From assembly GCA_949987565.1 (NCBI GenBank), contig OX465104.1, forward strand, positions 8,609,680 to 8,673,679: a DNA stretch of 64,000 nt, given 5' to 3'. Shown in pieces: positions 49,101 to 62,470 of the stretch. Below the pieces are notes generated by a model. That model was not told where the DNA came from. It saw nothing but the letters and a program-made list of their open reading frames with translations, and did no database searches. Position 1 is the stretch's first letter. Every line of letters starts with the position of its first letter. The DNA comes from Luidia sarsii (lineage: Eukaryota > Echinodermata > Asteroidea > Paxillosida > Luidiidae). The position numbers and the translations under genes were made by a program.

Positions 49101-50694
49101 TCCAAAATTCCAAATGACAGCTTGGTCTCTAGTCTTAGCAGGCTCCACCAGGAAGCGTGTGAAGGGGATGGGGAGAGTGAGGGAACCGGGGAGAGTGAGG
49201 GAACCACGACACTGGGGAACTACATGTACAGTACATGTAGGGTTGGGTTCTGAAGAGGAAGCTACAGTAAGGAGTATTGGTTTCTTTGCAAGGACTTCAG
49301 TGATAGATTGACCGTAATGATTTTATATGGTGAACTGATATGGATTGAGATAATGTACTGATATACAGGTATGTACATTGTACATTGTATGTGTACACAT
49401 GTACACACGCACATTACTCTACTGTACTGGTACATGTACCCGGTACCGGTACATGTACAGTTTGTGTATAGTATGTGCATGCAATTCCCAAATTTGAAAA
49501 TGTACTGTACAGTACATGACTTGTGCATATATCGTATACCATTGTGCAGCATGCACACAGACACACTGTACAGTACTGTATGTAACATACATGTACACAC
49601 TGTACTGTAGTACCATACTGTGTGTATAATGTGCATATTTTAAGAACTGTACATGTACATGTACATGTAGGCCTACATTGTAAATGACAGCACTCCTTGT
49701 ATTGTAAATGACAGAACCCCAACATAAAGTACATACATGTATATGTACACTGTACACTGTACATGTACCAATCGAGAAGTTTCGTAAAGCAAATGAGCAG
49801 TAATACAGACAGATAGAGTGTAACCATACAGCTAACCATGCGCAACAAAAACCTATTGCATTACAGCTTTGTAGACTGATGCCACTCATGGCTGACATGG
49901 ATGGATAGGCAACATGGTCCGAGTCCTTGAAAATGAAAGCTGAATGACCATGGTACAGTACAGCTGTACATGGTACATGTATGTCTAATGTTACAAGTTG
50001 CATGAATCTGTCCTTTCTAATATACCTCTCTGGTCTATTCCCCACCGAGGCACCTACACAGACTGTGGCATTTAATACGAGAGATTTACCACTTCACATG
50101 CATAGAATGTTCATTATTGTTCAATCACTGTGTATACTATTATTATTACTTGGACATTTATTTCAATGCTGCAACTCGTTTACAAAATGCACTGTGAATT
50201 AATACAATACAATACAACACAATACAATCCTGTTATAAAAGATAGTATACATGTAGGATTAACAATGCAGAAACGTAATCAATAATTTAGTTTTAGGTAC
50301 ATGTACATGTACATGTACAATGTACAGTACATGATGTATGCATTTGTACAGTATAACCATGTACCGGTACAGTAATGCTTTGCTAACAATCAAAAGCTGA
50401 AACTATACCGGTAACCGGTAAACTGCTTAATCATAAGCACTTGCAATTACAAAGCATTTTGAAATCTTATGAAGTTATAGAATACAGTAGCATACAGTGT
50501 TCATGTACTTTCACACAACAAGGAAATCTCATCACAGGAACATACGTAATGTAGGCCTACAATGAACATGTTCAATGTTCATGTTTGTGCAGACTGTACA
50601 TGAACAGTATATGTACATGTACATGTACATGTATGCAAAGCTGACAGTGATTTTCACTTTTCATGGTGATTCTGGGTTTTTCCAACAGGAAGTG

Positions 50695-50750
50695 TTCTTT
50701 AGTAATACACCAAGATGTTGCAAACTGCTCACTGACTAAAAGGAAATGAT
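50695..50750. repeat. Hairpin-family tail fragment
   Basis: CACCAAGATGTTGCAAACTG CTCACTGACTAAAAGGAAAT. Confidence 0.6.
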
Positions 50751-53700
50751 AAGTGCATTTGTGTGGGCAGATTCTTGCTTTGGCATCGGGGCATTCAGTT
50801 TGAGTTTCAATCCCGTGACCCACTTTTACTCTCAGCTAACTATAGATCATTAGATGCATAACACTGCAGTTGTTATCGCCAAAACGAAACAAGGACACAC
50901 CATTGTGAAATTCTCCCAAAGAGAAAAACTACTGCCATGTCTACAATGTATATGCACCGGTTGGCGGGAACTTTTCCCCCTCACTTACATGTACATGTGT
51001 ACAATGGTTTTTGCATCTGGCATGCAATCTGGCCGAACCCCCAAAGGCCCCAATGCCCAAATGTTGATCAAAAATTAAGGCTAGGCACGAAAATTGAGCC
51101 AGCAGAACAGCTGGTTAGCTAATTATACGCACTTTACTGTACCTGTACCCATGGTAAATGTACCATACAGTCTATATATGTACATACAAGTATACATGTA
51201 CATGTACATGTATACTGTACATTCACACTTAACCCGTTTTTTTCCCCAGATGTAAAAATTCCCATACTTTTATTGTGGTCCCAAACAGACTTCAGTCCCA
51301 TGCACATGGTGGGTGGAATGTACGGTACACTGAACGCCAGAAATCAGCAGCACTAAGGCCTTAATCCGAAGGGCAGTCAGTGGAGAGACTTGCTCCCACC
51401 TCAGTGACCTCACGCCTCAGCTACATACATGTACATGTACATGTGCCTGTGCATGTACTCAGTCACTAGGGCACGAAAATGCTCACAATTCAGTGGGTTC
51501 TTAATAAATGGGGGAAGAGAGACAGCACCTACCGGACACCCAGCAAACAACAGCTCCGGGGCAAACTCTGGGATTTGACTTTGTCAAACTACACTGTACA
51601 GCATGAAATCAACCTACTGTACACCAACATTGGTACTACAGTACATTGCATATTGCACAGGCATGCAAGAATGTGCTTTGAAATTGGTCAGAAATTGCCA
51701 GCGTTAGTTCTGAACTTTCCAGTCAATGGTCAATTGAACAGGTGTTACCACAATGGAAATCAATGAGAAATTTCACAGTTTTCCCATCTGATTAAGTGCC
51801 TTTTAATTGCCAAGATGGAGGGGACCTGGGTGACACACTGAGAAGTCAGAGAACCCTCTTTGCTGTTTCCACTTTGCAGGCTCATAATTTAGAATGTCAT
51901 GTAAATATACATGTAATGTACGTATTGTAGGACTGTACAAACTGCATGTACTGGTATGTGTACTGAAAATCATTCCCTTTAAAAATGAATGGGAATTTTC
52001 TTTTCACACGATGATTTGGAAATCTTGGGGCACAGAGTATAATGTTCTGTACAACTCTACATGGACATGGACAGTACATGTAATGTACATTTGTACATGT
52101 ACATGTACATTGTGTACATGTACATGTACATGTACAGTAGAGTACAAAATTTGAGAAGCTTTTCCTTATTTCTTTGATTTTAGATCACTCAGTAGCCAGT
52201 ACTTATACTGTACGTGTATGTCCAGTAGATCTGTGCAGGTACATGTACATGTACATGTACATGTGAAGATATCATTGAAAGTGACCCTATGGTGTTTACA
52301 AGTACAACACATACATGTGCATGCGCAACCAACCGTACAGTACTACACGGATTTACTTGGCTTATGGTATGGTACGATCTGCAAATTGGCCCTTGATGAA
52401 GCCCTTCTCCAATGGCTTTGCCTTGCCTGAATTAATGGTCAGGTCACAACGGTAAGTGGCCAGAACAGGTGGGCCCATCCCAGGCCCCAATAGCCAGCAA
52501 ACAAGGCCATGGCCATGGCACCTCCATCAGCCCTTGTTTATAATTAAAGCATGCTCTTGAGACACCAGGTCACTTGAACTTTTGATATTTGTTTTTCTTC
52601 CACCAGACCTTTATCAGCAGGAGCTCTGGTATGAGCTGTCACAAATCACACATTTTAGCACTAAGCACCAAGGCATTAATTGTGACCCAAGTGATTCATA
52701 AATGTCCAAATATGGACAGTAAGCTCAAGACCGCTGTTAGTGTTACGGTCCGGTACTGTACTTAGAATAAAAAAACAGGGACCTTCCTTGAAGGCAGGAA
52801 CATTTCTCAAAGGACTGAAAATTACCCTCTTGATTCATAGACTGTGGATGTGGGACGAGGAAAAAAATCCCAAATATTGCCATTTATTGCCAATACATTG
52901 TGTACAGGTATGTACATGTACAACAGTTGCCTTGAATGGACTAAGTACTGTACATGTTACTCTGTACATGTACATGTACATGTAGTCTGTACATGTACAT
53001 GACAAAGGCCACAGTACATGTACTTTACATGTACACATACATGTACATTGTACATGTACATAAACCATGGTCTGAGCAAAATCTCCAATCTTGAAAAAGT
53101 ACATGTACTTTAGTTTGGGGAGGCGGCTTAGCAAATGAAGGGCCTTGTGATCACCATTCAGAACTTCAGTGCAAATCTCTGATCTCTTAATACCAACAGA
53201 ACAGGGCGATATCGCGCTGCCTTACAGTTACATGTAAGCCTGCGTGGTTTTGTCCATCCTAATCTGATTATTAATGTACATGTACGTGCATGTACACGTA
53301 CATGTACATTAACATGTTTACACACGTGTATGCACTTTTGTGTCCAAGATTGCAGACGTGCAACAAATCAACTTGGGATTTATTTTTTGCTTTTTATCAT
53401 GTTGTACACACGCGTCATGGAATGCACATGTGTGTACGTGTAATGTACAATGTAATGTACATGTACATGTACATGTACAGTGTGCAGAACATGCAATGAA
53501 CTGTGCATACCATACATGTACATGTACATGTACACCATATCATTATGTACATGTACCGTACAGTACATGTACATGTACAGGGTACAGGTGTACACTTTGT
53601 ACAAAGTACACTGACAACTTGTTGGGTTATCTCTTATGAATTCTTCCTCAGACTGATGCTGAATGGAATTAATCAGGTTTCTCTATGCCCGATGATACAG

Positions 53701-56700
53701 ACATCCCATTGTACATGTACAGTACAAGCAAAGTTAGAATTCCTTGTCTATCAATGACCAAATCAGACATTGGAAACCAATAGTACATGTACATGTACAA
53801 GGACAAACCACCAGGTAAAAGGCAGGACTTCATACTCAGTGTATCCGAAGCAAAATATTGACATTGACTTGTGTACAAAGGTGTAACCATGGTGTACACG
53901 TGTAACTACCCATTCAAACTACATGTAAGTCACATACACTGTAAACTACATGTACACGTACCGGTACTGTATGCATACACATATACGATACAGTACACAT
54001 ACATTGTACTGGTACATGTACACGTACGTATACATGTACATTGTACATGTACATTTACATTTACACCAAGTACATCTGCATGAAGCTCTACAGTACAAAC
54101 TGTATCAGTATGTTTATTGTTTATTATTGCAAAATATGCAGTATACGGTACACACGTTCATGCATACATTGTTGTACATATACAATGTACATTTGTCAGT
54201 AAAAAGTGCATTGAAAACAATGTACGGTACACCTGTACACAACATGTACATGTGTAGTACATGTACATGTACAGTGTGTAGTTTACTATAAATAGTATAA
54301 TGGTATACACATGTGTATAGTGTGTCGATTCTGCGAACTTCTAATGAAGTCCTACACACATGTATTTCTGTCCTAATGCTGAGTATAGCATGGAACCTAA
54401 TATAATAAATACACGTGTACACATGTACAGCTCATGCAAGGGGTCACAAATTCCTGCCTTGTGGGGGGGGGGAGACATTTCTTTCTGATTTTAATTTGTT
54501 GCCAAAACCCGCAAAGTAAGGTTTCAAGAAAAGAGCAATTGTTTGTTGACACACCGCTGGGTTCCCCTCCCCCTGTCTGTCAGCACTTGGGCATGAGGGG
54601 GAGGGGGAGGTGTGTCAGAAAGGTATGCATGGCTTTATAATGAAACCAGAGTAAAACAAGAAAGATAAATTACTCTCAGCTGAGATTTCACCCTCCAGAC
54701 ATCCCCCATGCCTGTCCAAAACAACAGTTTTCAAGTACGGTATCATTACACCCTGACCTTTGGCTTACACTAGAACTCAGAAATTGAGCTTAGAAAGGTG
54801 ATTTCGCATTTAATGAAATTATCAAAATGGTGCATCACATTTGAAAAACTTATTGGTTTTTCACCCGTTCACACTCGGCAAAATTACCAACATTTCCATC
54901 ATGGTTATAGAATCACATACTGTAGGGCCTACATGAACATCATGTACAAAATGTCGCATGAGAAAGGATCGACTTTTTAACCACCGTTCAAAGATAAAAA
55001 TGTGAATTGCACCTTTTTGTGCTATCAGTATCAAACGTGAACGCCCCTATTAAAACCTGACCTTCGGCCAATCTTGGTCAGACATCGTTCCTCACTTCCC
55101 AAGTCAAGTCACCTTCTAACAGTAGATGGAGGCCTACACTGTACTTCACCAATCATTCATGGTATTCAGGCAGTTTCCTGTTACCTTGCATCCACATCTG
55201 TTAGCTCTTCTTCAAATTAGTAGCTCCACTTCGACCGAGACTGGAGATCAAGCCAAGACAAGATGGGGACTAATGACAGCTAAACACTGGGGAAAGACAC
55301 GTCGCACTCCCGATGAGGGGATCTACATGTACTCACTACTCAGGTTCGAGGACACTTCAGGTCTGGTGATCTCTTCAGGGAGTAGGTTGCATACTTCACT
55401 CTGGTCAGAACGAACCAGTTTCTACTTCAATCTGGACAGTACACTGTACATGTACTGTACGTGTATCTTGGAAACCTCCCCTGACTTAGAAGTGCTCTTT
55501 GAACCAAAGTGGTTGAAGTTAATGTACACTGTACATTTGCACAATGCCATGCACATGTACATGTACATGTACATGTACCACGTACGTGTACAGTACACGT
55601 ACCGGTACATGTACATATGTATGTATACTGTACAGGTGTACGTGTACATGTACATGTATGTCTACATTCATCATCCTGTGCTTAACAATTTACATGCACA
55701 GTAACAGTAGTACAGGTGTACAGTATGTACAGCAAATGTGTACGCGCAATCGTGTATGTACAGTACATGTACATGTAGTATACATGTACACATGTACACA
55801 TACACAGTCACATGTACATGTACCTGTATTGTACATTGTACTAATATACATATGTATAGTATACAACTATACATGCACATGTGTAAATCATCTGTGACAT
55901 CTGGATCATTGGTGATCATAGAACCCCAACCTGTGTTTTCACTTTTCAGCTTTTTGGATACTGGTAATTTAGAGAAGTCGGTCTCTGTAAAAAGGCCATG
56001 ACGTACAGTATTTTATTTTTGCTGGGAACAGGTACATGTACCGGTATGTTTTTATTGTAAAAGCTTTGCATTAAAGAAATACATGTACCGGTACTCATAT
56101 GTGTGAAAGTACTGGTATATACTGTATCGTGGGAACCACCGTTTTCTACGGTACACGTTTTCGGCGCTTAGCCTTCTAATTCACATCGCACGATGGAAAG
56201 TGTTAGAAGCAGTGTCTTACTTCGTATCTTACAGTTGGTTTCCTGCTCTTTACCGTCACCGAAAATGTTGAAAGTTAAGGCTTTTCCAGTAGGCCAAACT
56301 CGTGTGATTAAAAAAGTTGCTCTTTTGGGGTCTTTTTTCCTAGGTACAAAATTGGCAGTTGCTTCGAAGCTCCAGTTTTCTTTATTGTTGGTCCTAAAAA
56401 AAATCTGAGTGTACCATAACAAACCCCAACATTCGTAGAAAAAAAATATATTACGCAACTTGAGGCAGTCCGTTCTGGGTAAAAACTATGGAGGCTCCTA
56501 AAGGGCGTCTCGCTTATATGATTTTTTTAAATAATCTTTTTTTTATTATTTAAAGACAAAAAGTAACATGGCCCAATAGGCTTTTATAAAAAATGAAAAA
56601 AAATAAAAGGGCAGCTAGAGAAAGTACCAAGAAGGAGGGAATGTGTCTCTGGAGTGACATTGGGAAAGGTCATAACTGAAGAAGCAGTGAGAAAGAGGAT

Positions 56701-58639
56701 TGTGGAGTTTTTTTAAACGTCACAAAAGAAGACATCAACCAGACCAATACGTTTTAAGCATAAATTATGAATGATTATAGGAAAGTGTTAGAAGCAGTGT
56801 CGAAAAACAAAAACAAAGATGAACACAAACAAACATACGGGGAAGAATTTTACAGTGCCACACAGCATTTTGAGTTATTTAAAGAATTTATTTTGCGTTT
56901 GGCTGCACTGGGACACCTTACTAAACACCACCGACGAAAATAGGTGAAGATGCTTACTGCGCGGTGCGCCGCGGACGTCAACAAAACCGGGTAATCTTAC
57001 GAAAGTGACAGGCTTGATCAACCTTCTCTATGATTATTTTAATAGTCTGTGGTGTGGAGAAAGTGACTGAGACCTCTTTTAGTGTGATACTTTCGTCCAC
57101 ATTGTTCAGTTTGAAGAAAAGTCCTTATATCGTCGAAAACCGGTTATTGGAGGATACATGTACATGTACATGTGTAGAGTAATGAAATTGGTACAGGTAT
57201 ACAATTGTATACCAAGTATGGTACCTTAGTTTATAGTATACAGACAGTACATGTACCGGTACATGTACATGTGTACAGGTAAAAGTACATGTACTGTATT
57301 GTACCGTACATGTATCCATGCTAGAATTTTCTACATCCTGGTACATGTACATGTATTACAGTGTGTGCACATGCTGATTCAATCTACATGCGGTATATTG
57401 AATTGTGCAGTGCACACAGTTATCAATTTTTTGAATGCTGACCACATAAAGGTACATGTACATGTACAGTATACCAAGGAGTATACTGTACCACATCCAC
57501 ATGCGCAAAACATGAATGCACTGAGTTCCGGGCCATCAACACCAGCGCTGGGAGCGGCCGATCCAAAACAGGTGCTGGGATGTGAGAGAGCACTGGATGG
57601 GGACAGAGAGGAGAGAGAAGGCCTCCCCCACTCCACACAGATCAGCGCTGTATTCAGGAAGTCATCAATTTACGATATGTGCCCCTCTGCTCCGGCTGAA
57701 TTATCAGCAATAATTTCCGAAGGGGAAGCCAGCTCCAAGGTTTATGTTACTGGGATCCAGGGCACGGAGGGAAAGAGACCGGGGAGGGGATCAAAGAAAA
57801 CAGCCAAATGTGGTTTATAAGGAGGGGGCAGCAGATGCGAAAACAATGTTAGCCCAGACAGAGAGAGATGCAAGGAATCTTAAGTGTTACACAAATACAA
57901 CACACGTGTTATACACCTCCTGCTATTTTCACTTACTGTAGGTTGAAATTGATGATACTGTACCGTACTGTTCTTAGTGCTCTTACTGCTCTAGCAATGT
58001 AAATCGATTTAAAAGCCTTTGGATAATCTGACGGAACTCTACTAGGATTACATTCAATTGGATGTTCAATTGTGGTGACGATTGAAGAGCGGTGTCCAAA
58101 TTGTAACGTTTATTCGTTGAGCGTTACTGAGCAGGGTACTGTGCAATGTGGTACCTGCAAAGTACAGTGTACATGTACATGTATACGTACATGTACACGT
58201 GTACATGTACCGTGTGAGCCAGATCAGATACATGTACACATGTATACACCATGTACAGTACACAATGTACGTCATGTACAACATGTACATATGTACATGA
58301 CTACTTGTACATGTACATGTACAGGTACTATACTTCGACTGGGATTCATACATGTATCTACACTTACAGGAGTAGAGCACCTGCATGAACAGGTACATGT
58401 ACCGTACTGTACATGTAGGTACATGTACATGTACATGTACATGTATGCAATGTGAACACAAAGCAGACAAAGACAACAAGATCAAAGTGCATGGTGCATT
58501 TTTGCAATGCAAATCTATTTTTCCATTCAATTGCAAAATATACATGCTTCACGTGTACAGTACATTTCTACATTAAGTACAACTATAAGTGTTCATGAAC
58601 ACACATACATGTACCATGATACCGGACAGGTGCATGTGC

Positions 58640-58875
58640 ATCAGTGCATGTTTACATGTACATGCACATATCATGTACTGTACACTGTACATGTATGTGG
58701 ACATGTGCATCTACATACCGGTACATCTACACCTGTACATTATGACTGTACAAATGTACATGTGTATACATGTTTACATGCACACATCATGTACAATGTA
58801 CATGTATGTGGACATGTGCATAGAACATACCGGTACATGTACATGTACACCTGTACATTATGATTGTACAAATGT
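58640..58875. repeat. Tandem duplication, ~111-bp period, inside the ACATGTAC compartment
   Basis: GTATGTGGACATGTGCAT at about 58693 and 58804, each followed by CATACCGGTAC and CACCTGTACATTATGA. Confidence 0.88.
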
Positions 58876-61800
58876 ATGACCCATGAATGGGACATTTTTA
58901 TCACTTGAATGATTCAGTGTGTATTCTACAAGTCTGGGAAAATCTTATCATCATGCTTTGTTTTTGGATAGGAAAGATGTAACTATTTTGTGCAAATGAA
59001 GGTAACTAAAATCCAAGGTTACAACATCCAAGCATTGATCCAAGCTCTAAAATGCTAACAATTATTGTGTACAATTTTCCTCATGAATGAGGGGAAAAAC
59101 CTAGAAAATCTGGGGAAAACTTGTCCCCATTTTGATGTTCACTTCTAAACTCTAACGACACAGTTCTGGGCACAGATTGACAGGGACCCTTGGGGTTGCA
59201 CTAACCCCCGAAAACCTACAGTCCATCTCGGCTTGCTATCGACTCTAGTCTCAAATAACTGATAGCCTCCTGACTTATGGAAACCCAAGCGCACCATCTG
59301 AGTCCACAGTATCCAGCCAACACGCTCACCACCCCACCCCACCCCACCCAGCCAACCCTGGAGGCACCATCCCCTACACGGTTTGTCAGCAACCAACCAA
59401 TTCCCTCCCTGACTGATAGGGCTAACCCTCAGTGGCCTTTGAAAGACGAGACAGCAAGATACACGTACAGTATATCAGAAAAACCATTGGGTTGGTTTTT
59501 TTTTGGTTCAGGACTGCTGATTTTAACCCTCCAGCATTTTGACACACTAGACTAAAGCGAGAAGTTGGCAATTGAAAACTCTCTGACACTCCTACTCAGA
59601 GGATCTTTCTCTTTTTATTCGTATCACTTTGGGTACTCTTCAGGATTTCACCGGCCAGCAAGGAAACGGATTTCACGGTCCTAACAAGACTCTGGCTGTT
59701 GAATGACTGTGCTCAGCATGTGTGTGTGTTTGTTTGTCCTTGAGGACATGTCATTGACCTCTCTTGGATTAGTTGTTGATCTCAGCCTGATCAGGTAGAG
59801 GGCTGGCCAAGTCTCTACTTCAATACCTTGACAGGTATCATACTGTAGTGTAAGTTCACAAATACAGTAGTGTAAGTTCACAAGTACTGTACAGTGTACT
59901 GTACGTGCACAAATGATACAAGGTCTATTGCAATTGATATACATGTAGTATGGCCAGCTATTATCAATGACTGCACTATAGTGCGTTAATGACCAGTCCA
60001 CATCTGTCAATGAAACAGGACTGTCACACTGAGCCCTTGTACTATGGTACATAAAGCAAAACTGGCCTTGGGTCAAGCTGTGATGACTCCTGCCACAAGA
60101 GAGCAGTGTACATACATGTACCTGGGTTGGCTTATACTTATAAAGCCTAACCATGGCCTAACATGTACACGTGTACATGTACTGTACATGTACATGTATG
60201 CTACATGTAGTCCAACAGGCAGCATCTCCACACCAGTTGTCTCTGCACAGGTTGCCACATCTCCTCTGATAATACGGTACAATAAGTTCACAGAACAATA
60301 CTGTACAAAACAATATAATTATTGTAGTTGTACATGTATACACATGTACATGTACGTGTCAATACACTGTAAGTACAGTTACATGTACTGTACATGTATG
60401 TGTGTTACATGTTACATGTACATGTACATATAAGTTTGGGGTAAATTAATTACAGTGTGTATGTAAACAAAAATTATGAACATTTTAATGAAGGTTTCCT
60501 TGCTTTGTAGTCAATGTGCTCATTTTTTGTGTGCTGTACAGTACATACAGGTGTACATTGTACTGAGTTGTGTACTGTACACATACATGTACATGTGTAC
60601 AGTGTACACTGAATACAGTGTACGTGTATTTGAATACGTGATTTCATACATGATTTCTTACGTGATTTCTTACATTTTTTAATACAAGATTTCTTCACCA
60701 AACTATCACATTGATCGTCATCATGTGCACTTGTTACAAAGGTCCATACAAGCACAAGTTCATGTACAGTACATGTACATGTACATACCGGTATTTGTAC
60801 ATGTGTTTACAATTACATTGGGAATTTGGGATTATAGGCCAAATAATCATGTGTCCACAAAATACACGTGAAATTATGAATAAACCATGGAGGCTGTTTC
60901 CTATACTGCTCAGAGGTACAATGTACATGTACATGTACATGTATGTACATGTACATGTACATGTACTGTACTGTACATACAAGACAAACTTGTACATAAT
61001 ATACATGTACAATAAAAGTACATGTACATGTACAGGTAAGACCCTTGGTAAAACCATTGGCAAAACTAACCATTCTGTATAATTTCATCACCAGGCTATC
61101 AAATCAATCAATAGCCATCATGTTGCCAGTGGGGTGTCCTCATGGCGCCTGCCTCAATTAGCGGCCAGCACTCTTCACCTTCTCACATTCCACACAGCAG
61201 GATATGCTATCTGATATGCCCATCGCAATGCATCAGAGATTGGAAATCAATATACATGTATGCACACAATGTACATGTACATGTACGCCATACGTGTTTA
61301 TGGAAGTGCAATTATGGTATAAACAGTAGTTTACAGGTACATGTACATGTACCTACATGTACATGTGCACGTGTCTTTAGAAACAAACTGCATGTGTACT
61401 ATCATGGTATACATGTACATGTACATGTACATTGTACATGTACTGTATAGTATACTGTAAAAGGACAAGTACTGTACAGTGTACATACTGTGTACAGGTG
61501 TACATGTACAGTACATTTTTCAAAAAAAGGAAGGCTGAGTCATAACACATTACAATAAGTGCATGGTGTACATGTAAGTACTGTACACATCATAATGTTA
61601 CAAAACTGTGAACTGCACATTGTACATGTATGTTGGTCACGTCTAAATCCAAACCGAAAAATGGATTAACTTCTAAGAAGCTTCCAAATACTGCACATGT
61701 ACATTGTATGTTGTACATGTACACGTGTACATGTACACAAATGTAGTCTCAATGATACTGCAACTGTGTACGGTAGGACAGTACATTGTAGGGCCTACCC

Positions 61801-62094
61801 ATGTACATGTACAAACACACATGTCTGCACGAGTCTGTAGCACAGGAAGTGTAGAGTAGAGCAAAACCTTTTAAAATATTGAATGCATAAATTACGCACG
61901 TTCATATCAAAACCATTGCCGACATGATTTTGTTATTAAATCCATGCAAACTGTTTACGTTTACTGCACCACGCCGCACCCGCGTGTAGTCAACTAATTG
62001 CAGACCAGCAAGTCTCAATTGTCAATTGCTATAAATTTTGCATTATGAGTCAAGCGCTGACAGGGAGGAGACTGCCACAGCCCAGTGAGTCATG

Positions 62095-62470
62095 CTGTAG
62101 CATTTCGTGGGTTGGCATGGTAACAGCACTACGAACAGCTCCCTACAACCCCTCAAGACTAAATGGCCCTAAATGGTCTTTATCGATTGCCGTGGAGAAG
62201 TCAGTCAGAGATTAAAGAACCCAAATCTGTGGGTAGAAACAGCCTGGCTTCTTGTGGGAGAAAACGTGAGATTTTCCACAAAGCTTACATCCCCCTCTAC
62301 CACCAGCTCCCTCCATCCCTCAATACTGAATGGCTCTAGATGGTTTTATTGATTGACAAAGAGAAGACAGGAGTAGCAGTTAGCACGTATGCAAAATCTT
62401 TGGATAGAATGTTGTAGTTGGGGAGAAAATGTGAGATTTTCACAAAGCTTGTTCTACCCATCCACTTCCT
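62095..62470. repeat. Tandem duplication, 165-bp period
   Basis: GTGAGATTTTC-CACAAAGCTT at 62266 and 62431, each after TAAATGGCCCTAAATGGT-like sequence and CTCCCT-CA-CCCCTCAA. Confidence 0.82.

Noticed and set aside
55126..55480. 190-codon frame on +
   Set aside because: The first half has ordinary composition but no domain, and the second half is repeat translation. Not supported as a gene.
57520..57820. Frame with ordinary composition on + (from NALSSGPSTP)
   Set aside because: No recognisable domain, no supporting splice context and on the opposite strand to the gene. It may be a conserved non-coding segment, but this cannot be judged here.
58072..58170. A zinc-ribbon-like pattern on + (CPNC...CGTC)
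   Set aside because: Short, it runs straight into ACATGTAC repeat translation, and there is no flanking exon structure. Probably chance.
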